Shown here: positions 1 through 6,680 of the stretch, one piece after another
Numbering within the stretch: the first letter of the stretch is position 1
How the letters are laid out: every line of letters begins with the position of its first letter
DNA from: Methanosarcinales archaeon
Lineage (GTDB): Archaea; Halobacteriota; Syntropharchaeia; Alkanophagales; Methanospirareceae
Assembly (NCBI GenBank): GCA_030665925.1
Contig: DAOUYX010000044.1
Location: 1-9,874 of the forward strand
Length of the DNA stretch: 9,874 nucleotides
Direction: 5' to 3'
Notes under the pieces: model-generated
The model's database searches: none
What the model saw: the letters and a program-made list of their open reading frames with translations, nothing else
What the model was told of the DNA's origin: nothing
Translations under genes and position numbers: made by a program

Positions 1-1859
1 ACGTAATTCTGGAATACCTTCTGGGGCTCAGTATTTTGCAGTTTTACCAAACTATGAGAAAGGGATATCTTCAAGGCGGTGGATACTTTTTCAGCAAAAA
101 TCTTGACCAAATCGCCTGATTCTGTTGGGGGAACATAGATAATTAAATCGAACTTCTCGTCTCTAAAATAGCTATGGTATGCTCTCAAAACTCCTTGTAA
201 AAGAAAATCGGGAAAATCTCCGCCATTCTCATATTTGCAATGGTGAATAGTAGAACCCACATTGGAAAAACCATAATACGAGAATGCAACTCCATTGACC
301 AATTGAGTGTTTCGCTCTGAAAGGGGTCTTTCTTGTTGAGTCCTGGGAACCAATTCAATCTCGGGGAAATAATAATTCTTAAAATCATCCACTTTTTGTT
401 GCCACTCGGCGTTGATTTCATAAATCCATCTTTCACCTCTGCAATTGTCACATTTAAGGCATTCTCTTACGTCCTTATCTTCTAAGTAATCACAGAGATA
501 AAACATCCTGCACCTGTTGGTTTCAGCGTATTCTATGATTTTATCAAGTTCTCCTAACTTGAACTCTCTGAACTTTTCAAAAGCCGTAGTGTCAAGCATA
601 GGGGCATCAGATTGATATTCATATTTTTTAGAACGACCTCCTGCAACCTTTTTTACTATGCCCTGCTCAATTAAATCCCTTATTATCACCTCTATTTTGG
701 TACGATTAAGATTTGTTTTCCTCATCAAATCCCAGATGCCCTCAGCTTTCTTTTTTGATTTTAAACTGTCAATAACTCTCTGATAGTGTTGAACGGGCGG
801 GCGATTATTTTCAATAAAATATTCGGGTAATTCCTTATCTTCGGGATTGTATAAAAGAATAATCTTGGCTTCTCTTCCATCTCTGCCTGCTCGTCCAATC
901 TCCTGATAATAATGAATTGGCGACTGCGGGATTTGGGTGTGAATGATAAATCTAATGTCGGGTTTATCAATACCCATGCCAAGAGCATTTGTAGCGACGA
1001 CGCACTTCCAACGGTTATTAAGCAATCCTTCTTCTACTTCTCTCCTCCTTTCAGCATCGAATCCTGCATTGTAATTTACAGCCTCAATGCCTTGACGGTT
1101 TAAGAACTTTGAATACTCTTCTGTGTCTGCTCTTGTGCCGCTGTAAATGATACCTGTTCCCTCCAGTTCAGGTAAATAGTGAGCTAAAAAGGCTAACTTA
1201 TCGTCTTCAGAAGAAACTCTTACCACATTTAATATGAGGTTTTCTCGCATCAAATTACCGCGAATATACTTTACATTACCGCCCATTTGTTGAATAATAT
1301 CCTGAGCTACTTTTTCGGTGGCTGTTGCCGTGGTGGCTAAAACAGGAAGTTCTTGCGGCAATGATTCTACAAGATCAATGATTCTCCTGAACGCAGGGCG
1401 GAAATCATGCCCCCAAACGGAAATACAATGCGCTTCATCTATGACAACCATTGAAAGGTTCATTTCTTCCACGGCTTCCAACCATTCCGGGTTTTCCTGC
1501 CTTTCGGGAGCAATATACAAAATCTTCACATCGTTTTGTCTTGCTCGTTCCAGAATTACACGGTTCTCTTCATTTGTTTGCTCGCTATTGATACACTCGG
1601 CAGAAATACCTAAAGATTTTAGCTGTTGGATTTGGTCACGCATTAGGGCAATAAGAGGTGAAAATACTATCGTTATCCCATCGAATCGAATTGCTGGAAA
1701 TTGATAACAAAGCGATTTTCCAAAACCGGTTCGGTGTATTAGCAAAATTCTTTGTCCTTCAAGTAGACTCTCAATTGTTTCCCATTGTTCATCGTAAAAC
1801 TGGTTTAACCTGAAGCGTGTCCGTAATATATCCTCCGCCTGATTTCGCGTTAGAGCCAT
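1..1859 (-). CDS. recQ: RecQ-family ATP-dependent DNA helicase with C-terminal phosphoribosyltransferase-like domain (3' end outside window)
   Basis: A 3'-5' superfamily 2 DNA helicase, probably acting in recombination and repair. About 619 codons are inside the window; the C-terminus is cut by the left edge. Seen in the protein: Walker A TGFGKS at residues 44-49, the DEAH box at 141-144 followed by CIS-WGHDFRP, the TTATAT motif III, and QEIGRAGRDG (motif VI) at about 319-328. A zinc-binding cluster follows with C450, C467, C470 and C473. After a linker, residues from about 520 (GVAFSYY, then HHCKYENGGDFP, then YVPPTESGDL) resemble the ComF-like phosphoribosyltransferase domain found at the C-terminus of some RecQ proteins. 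The usual PRPP-loop part would lie outside the window. The ATG at 1859 has a strong AAGGAGGAT ribosome binding site. The gene is divergent from the NifU-like gene. The helicase call is certain. The PRTase domain is recognised by pattern only. Confidence 0.93.
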   Translation of the reverse strand, partial: MALTRNQAEDILRTRFRLNQFYDEQWETIESLLEGQRILLIHRTGFGKSLCYQFPAIRFDGITIVFSPLIALMRDQIQQLKSLGISAECINSEQTNEENRVILERARQNDVKILYIAPERQENPEWLEAVEEMNLSMVVIDEAHCISVWGHDFRPAFRRIIDLVESLPQELPVLATTATATEKVAQDIIQQMGGNVKYIRGNLMRENLILNVVRVSSEDDKLAFLAHYLPELEGTGIIYSGTRADTEEYSKFLNRQGIEAVNYNAGFDAERRREVEEGLLNNRWKCVVATNALGMGIDKPDIRFIIHTQIPQSPIHYYQEIGRAGRDGREAKIILLYNPEDKELPEYFIENNRPPVQHYQRVIDSLKSKKKAEGIWDLMRKTNLNRTKIEVIIRDLIEQGIVKKVAGGRSKKYEYQSDAPMLDTTAFEKFREFKLGELDKIIEYAETNRCRMFYLCDYLEDKDVRECLKCDNCRGERWIYEINAEWQQKVDDFKNYYFPEIELVPRTQQERPLSERNTQLVNGVAFSYYGFSNVGSTIHHCKYENGGDFPDFLLQGVLRAYHSYFRDEKFDLIIYVPPTESGDLVKIFAEKVSTALKISLSHSLVKLQNTEPQKVFQNY

Positions 1860-1996
1860 TGTATCCTCCTTGCCAATTCAGGGCAGCGTTTCGCCCAATT
1901 ATTAGTTCTCTTCTTACATATAATATTGGTTCTATAAATGTAAGGACAACAAATGTATCACATATCGTGATGAAATAAAATTAATAAAGCAGGAAA
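1860..1996. promoter_or_regulatory. Divergent promoter region between recQ and the NifU-like gene
   Basis: This 137-bp intergenic stretch is AT-rich. On the plus strand TTCTATAAATG (about 1930-1940) could be the TATA box for the NifU-like gene, placing transcription start near 1960-1965. On the minus strand ATTATATG (about 1917-1925) could serve recQ. An inverted repeat, ATCAC (1957-1961) and GTGAT (1967-1971) with a 5-base spacer, sits about where plus-strand transcription would begin and could be an operator. Box placement is inference from sequence; no regulator is identified. Confidence 0.45.
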
Positions 1997-2440
1997 ATGA
2001 CGGACGAAGAGAACCTTTCAGACTTCGAGAATAAGATGCGTGCGCTGGAAGAAGCGATAAAGAGAGATGAGGAAGCGTTCTACGGTGAAAGAACGATCAA
2101 AGAGGCGTACAATCCAAAAAACGTTGGTGCATTGGATAATCCCGATGGCGCTGCCAGCATAACAGACCACAAAGGGGATACAATGCAGATACACCTACGC
2201 GTTGAAGGGAATACAATCAAAGATAGTAAATTCGCGACCGATGCATATGGCCCCATTGTTGCATGCGGAAGTGTAATCACTGAACTGGTGAAAGGTAAGA
2301 CCGTTGAAGAAGCGCTAAGGATAGGGGAAAAGGACATTGAGTCGGTTTTGGGTAGGTTACCGGAGGAGAACGTTAGTAGTCCTGTGCTTGCCGTGAATAC
2401 GCTGAAAGCAGCTCTGGAAGATTATAAAAAGAAGCATTGA
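1997..2440 (+). CDS. NifU/IscU-type iron-sulfur scaffold-like protein lacking the canonical cysteines
   Basis: A 147-residue protein of the NifU N-terminal/IscU fold. Family landmarks are clear: NPKNVG near residue 39, a DNPDG turn, GDTMQIHLRV, KFATDAYGP..ACGS, ITELVKGKTVEEAL, and the C-terminal PVLAVNTLKAAL helix. IscU/NifU proteins build a transient Fe-S cluster on three Cys and one Asp. Here the aligned positions read K59 (of KGD; D61 is kept), Y84 and S127, so all three cysteines are gone. The only cysteine is C90, six residues after Y84. An acidic, helical extension of about 35 residues precedes the domain, longer than usual for IscU. Either the protein is a divergent family member with another role, or it binds metal differently. 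The ATG at 1997 has only a weak GCAGGA ribosome binding site. There is no adjacent cysteine desulfurase, so its partner is not shown by context. Confidence 0.85.
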   Translation: MTDEENLSDFENKMRALEEAIKRDEEAFYGERTIKEAYNPKNVGALDNPDGAASITDHKGDTMQIHLRVEGNTIKDSKFATDAYGPIVACGSVITELVKGKTVEEALRIGEKDIESVLGRLPEENVSSPVLAVNTLKAALEDYKKKH

Positions 2441-2486
2441 AAGAATCAACTTAGTAATCGCACGCCGGATATTGACGAATTTGATG

Positions 2487-2496
2487 TTTTTATATA
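2487..2496 (+). promoter_or_regulatory. Isolated box-A-like TATA element downstream of the NifU-like gene
   Basis: TTTTTATATA is a near-perfect archaeal TATA box on the plus strand, in the 90-bp gap between two convergent genes. A transcript started about 25 bases later would run antisense into the 3' end of the MATE gene. The T-run could instead mark the 3' end of the NifU-like mRNA. Only the sequence match is seen; function is speculative. Confidence 0.3.
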
Positions 2497-2530
2497 CTCG
2501 CAATTTGTTGCACACGATTCCGACAACGGG

Positions 2531-3868
2531 TTATACCTTTACATGCATCCAGTTTCCTTTTACAAAAACTGCGTAGATTACGATTGTCCTCAAAAATACC
2601 TCCACAGCCATCCCCAGCCATATACCGAACAATCCCAAGCCAAATACGAATCCAAGGGTGTACGACAGTGACAACCGTATCACGATAAGGCAGATGAAAT
2701 TTACGAGCATCGGCACTTTGGTATAGCCCGCACCCCGCATTCCGCCGGTGAGGGTAAAGAATGCGCCTAATGCAGGCTCTGAAAAGCCAATAATAAATAG
2801 ATAGAGTGCCGCAAGGGTCACAACCCCTTCGTCACCGGTAAATACCATTGCGATATAATCGGGGACGAGTATGAATATAGCACCCACGACGATCATAAAG
2901 ATCAGACACAGGTAGGTAGAAGCGAGTACCGCCTTTTTCGCCTGCTCTTCTTTCTTCGCACCTAAGTATTGGCCTGAAAGCGTGGTGGCTGCGATTCCAA
3001 ATGCAAATGCCGGCATATACGCAACACTCTCAGCCCTCAGCCCGATCTGGAAGGCAGAGTATCCAACAGTCCCAAAGTGGAGTATCATTACGGTAAAAAT
3101 GATGGAAGTAAAACTCCACATCGCCATGTCAATGCCCGCAGGAATACCGATCCTGAACATCTTCTTTACCGTATCCAGTCGATATCTAACGTTCCGGCTG
3201 TAAACTGGGTGTGTTATCAGTTTTTTCCCATATTGGAGTAACATGTAGACTGCAAAGGCGATGACGTAGGATGTACCGGTCGCTATGCCTGCTCCTAAGA
3301 CACCGAGTTCCGGAAAGCCGAATTTGCCGAATATAAGAACATAATCCATCAAGACATTGTAGGCATTTGCTATGATATCCACGTACATAGGCGTTTTTGT
3401 ATCGCCTGCCGCTCTTAAGATACCGTGATAAACGATAACGAGCGCGGTAAAGGGATAAAAAGCGAAGATTGCCTGTATGTAGTTCGCACTTTCGGTTATC
3501 ACCATGCCTCGTGCACCGAGATAGTAGGTCAGATGGGGTGCGATGAAAACGCCGAAAAGGGCTATGGGAATCGAGATCAGAACAAGGGTTATCACTGAAT
3601 CGGTAGCCACCTTCCCTGCCTCATCATAATTCTTCTCGCCCCATCTCCGTGCTATTATTGCTATCGTGCCGGTAACCAGCCCCATGGTAAGGGGAAAGAA
3701 CATGTGATACAACACGAAGCCCACGCCAACGGCACTCAAGCTTACATCTGCCGGCGGATACCGACCAAGCATGATGGTATCGGCAATAATCTGAAAGGTT
3801 ATCAGGATATTCGATACGATCGCGGGAAATGCAAGAGTCATCACCCGTCGGTATATGGCTTTGTCCAT
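2531..3868 (-). CDS. MATE-family multidrug/toxin efflux transporter
   Basis: A 445-residue polytopic membrane protein, full length for the family, with about 12 hydrophobic segments in two homologous halves (about 12-215 and 235-435). The duplicated MATE landmarks are present: RAAGDTKTP at 152-160, followed by a helix with NAYNVLMDY, and its counterpart RGAGYTKVP at 378-386. D30 lies in the first transmembrane helix, where cation-coupling acidic residues occur in other members. Family members export cationic drugs or metabolites using Na+ or H+; the substrate here cannot be read from sequence. The ATG at 3868 is preceded by AGGGGAGAT, a good ribosome binding site. The gene converges on the NifU-like gene and diverges from the next gene, so it is probably transcribed alone. 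Confidence 0.93.
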   Translation of the reverse strand: MDKAIYRRVMTLAFPAIVSNILITFQIIADTIMLGRYPPADVSLSAVGVGFVLYHMFFPLTMGLVTGTIAIIARRWGEKNYDEAGKVATDSVITLVLISIPIALFGVFIAPHLTYYLGARGMVITESANYIQAIFAFYPFTALVIVYHGILRAAGDTKTPMYVDIIANAYNVLMDYVLIFGKFGFPELGVLGAGIATGTSYVIAFAVYMLLQYGKKLITHPVYSRNVRYRLDTVKKMFRIGIPAGIDMAMWSFTSIIFTVMILHFGTVGYSAFQIGLRAESVAYMPAFAFGIAATTLSGQYLGAKKEEQAKKAVLASTYLCLIFMIVVGAIFILVPDYIAMVFTGDEGVVTLAALYLFIIGFSEPALGAFFTLTGGMRGAGYTKVPMLVNFICLIVIRLSLSYTLGFVFGLGLFGIWLGMAVEVFLRTIVIYAVFVKGNWMHVKV

Positions 3869-3946
3869 ATCTCCCCTATAAGACCTCCGAGTTTATGTAC
3901 GTTTTTTGAGTCGGCACTGATCGGGCGGTTATGAAAAAAGAGAAAT

Positions 3947-3956
3947 CTTTAAGTTT
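3947..3956 (+). promoter_or_regulatory. Probable TATA box for the unrecognised gene starting at 3984
   Basis: CTTTAAGTTT lies about 33 bases before the ATG at 3984. Archaeal transcription usually begins about 25 bases past the box centre, so the leader would be only a few bases long. No ribosome binding site precedes this ATG, which fits a nearly leaderless mRNA. A closely similar box (CTTTAAGTA) precedes the UPF0175 gene that begins at 7738. Confidence 0.45.
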
Positions 3957-3983
3957 GATTGACAGAAACAGTAAGAATAGCGT

Positions 3984-4787
3984 ATGGTCTACGAGAAATT
4001 CCGGAAAGAGGTGGAACGGATACTGGAAGAGAAATCGAAGCCGGTTACATGGAACGAGATAAAAGAGAGTTCAACGAAACTGAAACAGAAAGCGCCGTAT
4101 CACGTGTATGTGCAGAAGCTGCAGGGAGACATCGGCTTGGTGCGGTTCAAGCACGAGCAGAGAACGGTGTGGGCATTACGAAAATGGTTTGAGAACGGTA
4201 AGTTCAAGGAACTCTTGCCTGATAAGGCGCGGTTAACGATTTTGTCCGTCAAAAAGGGGTATGCAATTGCGGCAAATGAATACTGGGAGCTGAAACGGAT
4301 TTATCCGTTGGAACCCGGGTTGCACAGATGGGACGTGATAAAAGCAGACGTAGCAGAGTTTTTCCCTGAAGAGGACAGAAGACCGGAGAGTATGAAGCTA
4401 AAAGGAGACGGCATGGAGTACGTACGGAGTATCGAGTCTGACGAAGAGCGAATACGGGTTGCGGAAAAGATAGCGGAGAGTGGGGAGTTCCTGCATACCG
4501 ATGCCTGGAAAGGGAAGACGTTTGGTCTGACGAAGCCGAGGTTCAGATGCTTTTACTTCTACGACAGCAGATGCCAGTTCTTTTGCGATCAGAGCGTTTG
4601 CGTGGGTCACGATATGGATGTAGAAGAAGAGGGTGAAAGCGTAGAAATAAAAGGAGATAAGGTTTATTTCGTTTTAGAAGTGGCAGAGCGAGCTCAAAGC
4701 GAGTTCATATGGGCGAAGAAACAAGTTGAATGGCGCATAACGTCTGTGATTTCGTTGACCGATCCGAGGCAGCGGAGGTTGCTCTGA
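3984..4787 (+). CDS. Unrecognised protein with possible N-terminal winged-helix and a cysteine cluster
   Basis: I do not recognise this 267-residue protein. Residues 1-65 are charged and helical (ERILEEKSKPVTWNEIKE, then a YHVYVQKL..VRF segment ending in a WALRKW strand/helix) and could form a winged helix-turn-helix. This is a shape argument, not a homology match. Residues 83-125 are rich in aromatic and charged residues. A central helix around 145-168 is acidic. Four cysteines are clustered at 189, 197, 201 and 206, with H209 next to them (FRCFYFYDSRC, FFCDQSVCVGHD), suggesting metal binding. A beta-rich tail follows and ends in a basic RQRRLL. No signal peptide or transmembrane segment is seen. 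Codon use resembles the flanking MATE and HMG-CoA reductase genes, so it does not look like a spurious frame. It is probably transcribed alone. Confidence 0.8.
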   Translation: MVYEKFRKEVERILEEKSKPVTWNEIKESSTKLKQKAPYHVYVQKLQGDIGLVRFKHEQRTVWALRKWFENGKFKELLPDKARLTILSVKKGYAIAANEYWELKRIYPLEPGLHRWDVIKADVAEFFPEEDRRPESMKLKGDGMEYVRSIESDEERIRVAEKIAESGEFLHTDAWKGKTFGLTKPRFRCFYFYDSRCQFFCDQSVCVGHDMDVEEEGESVEIKGDKVYFVLEVAERAQSEFIWAKKQVEWRITSVISLTDPRQRRLL

Positions 4788-4821
4788 TTTTTTGCAACTA
4801 CCTTGTTGAAGCTTGAGTGTA

Positions 4822-4830
4822 TTTTTATAA
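4822..4830 (+). promoter_or_regulatory. Probable TATA box for HMG-CoA reductase
   Basis: TTTTTATAA lies about 25 bases before GTG 4852 and about 38 bases before ATG 4864. This predicts transcription start at about 4850, either leaderless at the GTG or with a short leader to the ATG. No ribosome binding site is visible for either start. The T-run just after the preceding stop (TTTTTT, about 4788-4793) may end the upstream transcript. Confidence 0.5.
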
Positions 4831-4863
4831 CAGTACGGATTATTTAAAATTGTGAATTGTAGC

Positions 4864-6120
4864 ATGAGAACGTCGAAAATATCGGGGTTTTATAAGCTGA
4901 CTTCAAAGCAGAGATTGAAGTTTGTAAGGGATTTTGCAGGCTTAAATGACGATGAGATAGCCGTTCTCGGTAATACGGGCTCGTTGGGAGAACTGGCAGA
5001 CCGGATGATAGAGAACGTTGTTGGCACCATGCCCCTGCCGTTAGGCATTGCCGTGAATTTCGTGATTAATGGTACGGATTACCTGATACCAATGGCGATT
5101 GAGGAGCCGTCTGTGGTCGCAGCGGCGAGCAATGCGGCAAAGATAGCCCGGGAGAGAGGCGGATTCCAAGCGAGTTCCACAGAGCCCATAATGATCGGGC
5201 AGATTCAGGTAACAAACGTGCCCGATCCGTTATCTGCGAAATTTACCATTCTCGCACATAAACGGAAAATTTTGGACATGGCAAATGAAAAAGATTCCGT
5301 GCTTGTTAATCTCGGTGGTGGTGCGAAGGATCTCGAGGTAAAGGTCATTGATACGATCGCGGGTCCGCAGGTGATTGTCCATCTCTTAGTTAACGTTAAG
5401 GATGCCATGGGCGCAAACGCGGTAAATACGATGGCTGAAGCGGTTGCACCATTTATTGAGCAGATCACCGGTGGAAAAGTGCTTTTACGAATTATTTCTA
5501 ACCTCGCAACGTATCGGTTAGCATTTGCGAGGGCTGTTTTTGCGAAGGACGTTATAGGTGGCGAGGAGGTTGTTGATGGAATCGTTAACGCATATACGTT
5601 TGCGAAGTCCGATCCGTACAGATGCGCCACGCATAACAAGGGCATAATGAACGGGATAGACGCAGTGGTAATCGCTACGGGCAACGATTTCCGGGCTGTT
5701 GAAGCCGGTGCACATGCGTATGCAAGCATTACCGGGCAGTACCAGCCGTTAACGTGCTGGGAGAAGAACAAAGACGGCGATCTGGTGGGCACGATCGAAC
5801 TGCCACTTGCAGTTGGTCTTGTTGGTGGTGCAACAATGGTTCATCCCACTGCAAAGATAAATGTCAAAATACTGGGTGTGAAAACGGCAAATGAGCTTGC
5901 GGAAATCATTGCTGCGGTCGGTCTTGCACAGAATTTCGCTGCACTGCGTGCATTGGCAACCGAAGGTATTCAGCGAGGGCACATGTCCTTACACGCACGG
6001 AACGTCGCAATAGCAGCGGGTGCACAGGGAGAATTGATAGACAGGGTTGCGGAAATACTGGTGAAAGAAAAGAAGGTGAGAGTTGAGAGAGCGAAGGAAG
6101 TGCTGGAAACGATTAAATAA
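4864..6120 (+). CDS. hmgA: Hydroxymethylglutaryl-CoA reductase, class II (bacterial type)
   Basis: Reduces HMG-CoA to mevalonate, the committed step toward isoprenoids and archaeal ether lipids. From ATG 4864 it has 418 residues (422 from GTG 4852), close to the 428 of the Pseudomonas mevalonii class II enzyme. Catalytic residues in ATG numbering: Glu in IEEPSVVAA (80/81), Lys259 in THNKGIMNG, Asp275 in GNDFRAVEAG, and His373 in RGHMSLHARN. The dinucleotide motif DAMGAN is at 180-185. The N-terminus GFYKLTSKQRL also matches class II; the membrane anchor of eukaryotic class I enzymes is absent. Most archaea carry class I enzymes, while Archaeoglobus and a few others have the bacterial type, so an old transfer is likely. 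Direction of catalysis is inferred to be biosynthetic because archaea need mevalonate. The 3' end abuts the decayed IS/PIN region but the C-terminus looks complete. Confidence 0.95.
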   Translation: MRTSKISGFYKLTSKQRLKFVRDFAGLNDDEIAVLGNTGSLGELADRMIENVVGTMPLPLGIAVNFVINGTDYLIPMAIEEPSVVAAASNAAKIARERGGFQASSTEPIMIGQIQVTNVPDPLSAKFTILAHKRKILDMANEKDSVLVNLGGGAKDLEVKVIDTIAGPQVIVHLLVNVKDAMGANAVNTMAEAVAPFIEQITGGKVLLRIISNLATYRLAFARAVFAKDVIGGEEVVDGIVNAYTFAKSDPYRCATHNKGIMNGIDAVVIATGNDFRAVEAGAHAYASITGQYQPLTCWEKNKDGDLVGTIELPLAVGLVGGATMVHPTAKINVKILGVKTANELAEIIAAVGLAQNFAALRALATEGIQRGHMSLHARNVAIAAGAQGELIDRVAEILVKEKKVRVERAKEVLETIK

Positions 6121-6361
6121 TTTATTCTCTACCAGCAATTTGCAGATCATGATTATCTGATCCTCTGATAACTTGCGATTGATTGTAGAAGACCGTGTTT
6201 TTGGTTTCTACAAAGACGCCATCACATGTCTTACAATTAAATCGCTGCCTGCCGTTTCTGTCGTGCCCATATCTCACTATATTGCCCACACCCCTTTTGC
6301 CGTAATTTGGATTGGAGCAAAACTCTTTTTGAGGGTCTGCCTCTAATTTGCTATTTGGCAT
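6121..6361 (-). pseudogene. Truncated, frameshifted IS1-family transposase (N-terminal zinc ribbon)
   Basis: The frame opens with an ATG at 6361. Its residues 14-60 read FCSNPNYGKRG..NIVRYGHD, then GRQRFNCKTCDGVFVETKN and TVFYN, the typical N-terminal zinc ribbon of archaeal IS1-family transposases. C15, C43 and C46 are present, but the expected cysteine at position 20 is tyrosine. After N60 the family-like sequence continues only if one base near 6179-6181 is skipped, giving NRKLSEDQIIMICKLLVEN, which matches the helix that normally follows. The uncorrected frame runs to a stop at 6122-6124 through unrelated sequence. The whole catalytic DDE domain is absent, so no active enzyme can be made. 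Confidence 0.7.
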
Positions 6362-6368
6362 AAATATA

Positions 6369-6383
6369 GGTAGGTAATCTACC
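6369..6383. repeat. Short inverted repeat inside the IS remnant
   Basis: GGTAG at 6369-6373 and CTACC at 6379-6383 form a 5-bp stem with a 5-base loop, just before the transposase ATG (minus strand). It may be an IS regulatory site or chance. Confidence 0.3.
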
Positions 6384-6394
6384 CATATTATATA

Positions 6395-6625
6395 TCAACC
6401 ACATATCAGGACACTACCAATTTTTGCCTTTGCGAGTACGAATTCCAAATCTTCTTCCCAGAATTTCCATCCTTCTCGATGATATTTATCCGATAGTTCT
6501 GCCAAAACGATTGTGGGTGTAACACAGTATCCACTTTCTATATATTTCTTCGCCCTTTTCCCATGTTCTGAACCTTTAAAATACTCAATCCATGCATAAG
6601 AATCAATTACTGCATCACAGCTCAT
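6395..6625 (-). pseudogene. VapC-type PIN-domain toxin, interrupted by the IS1-family element
   Basis: From ATG 6625 the protein begins MSCDAVIDSYAWIEYF with D8 as the first PIN acidic residue, and VTPTIVLAELSDKY with E43 as the second. PIN toxins of this kind are RNases of about 130-140 residues. Here native sequence ends after residue 69 (AKAKI, base 6419), where the IS1-type end begins. Seven IS-encoded residues (GSVLICG) and a stop at 6395-6397 follow. The C-terminal half with the remaining catalytic aspartates is missing, so the protein is almost surely inactive. The frame is open upstream of 6625 as far as 6727, but that part crosses the hairpin repeats and looks unlike PIN N-termini, so I place the start at MSCD. 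No intact antitoxin precedes it. Confidence 0.72.
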
Positions 6626-6680
6626 GGAACCGAACCTTGTCCTTTTCCGTGAAACTCGACATCTCTGGATGTGCACCAAA

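Larger units (their letters stand above)
6121..6418 (-). mobile_element. IS1-family insertion sequence remnant (left end and start of transposase)
   Basis: Read on the minus strand, the element begins at 6418 with GGTAGTGTCCTGATATGTGG. This matches the GG...TG type of IS1-family terminal repeat and falls exactly where the PIN gene loses homology. A TATA-like run (about 6385-6395) and the zinc-ribbon part of a transposase follow. The rest of the transposase and the right end are missing; the remnant stops within a few bases of the HMG-CoA reductase stop codon. No second terminal repeat or target duplication can be found, as expected after a deletion. Confidence 0.65.

Noticed and set aside
1318..1704. 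Plus-strand frame of 128 residues opposite the helicase
   Set aside because: It is antisense to the Walker A-DEAH region of recQ, which is unambiguous.
3959..4192. Alternative plus-strand frame overlapping the start of the 267-residue gene
   Set aside because: It overlaps the longer frame, which has a better TATA position, consistent codon use and full length.
5205..5792. Minus-strand frame of 195 residues opposite HMG-CoA reductase
   Set aside because: It is the antisense shadow of a highly conserved gene; composition is rich in S, T and A without motifs.
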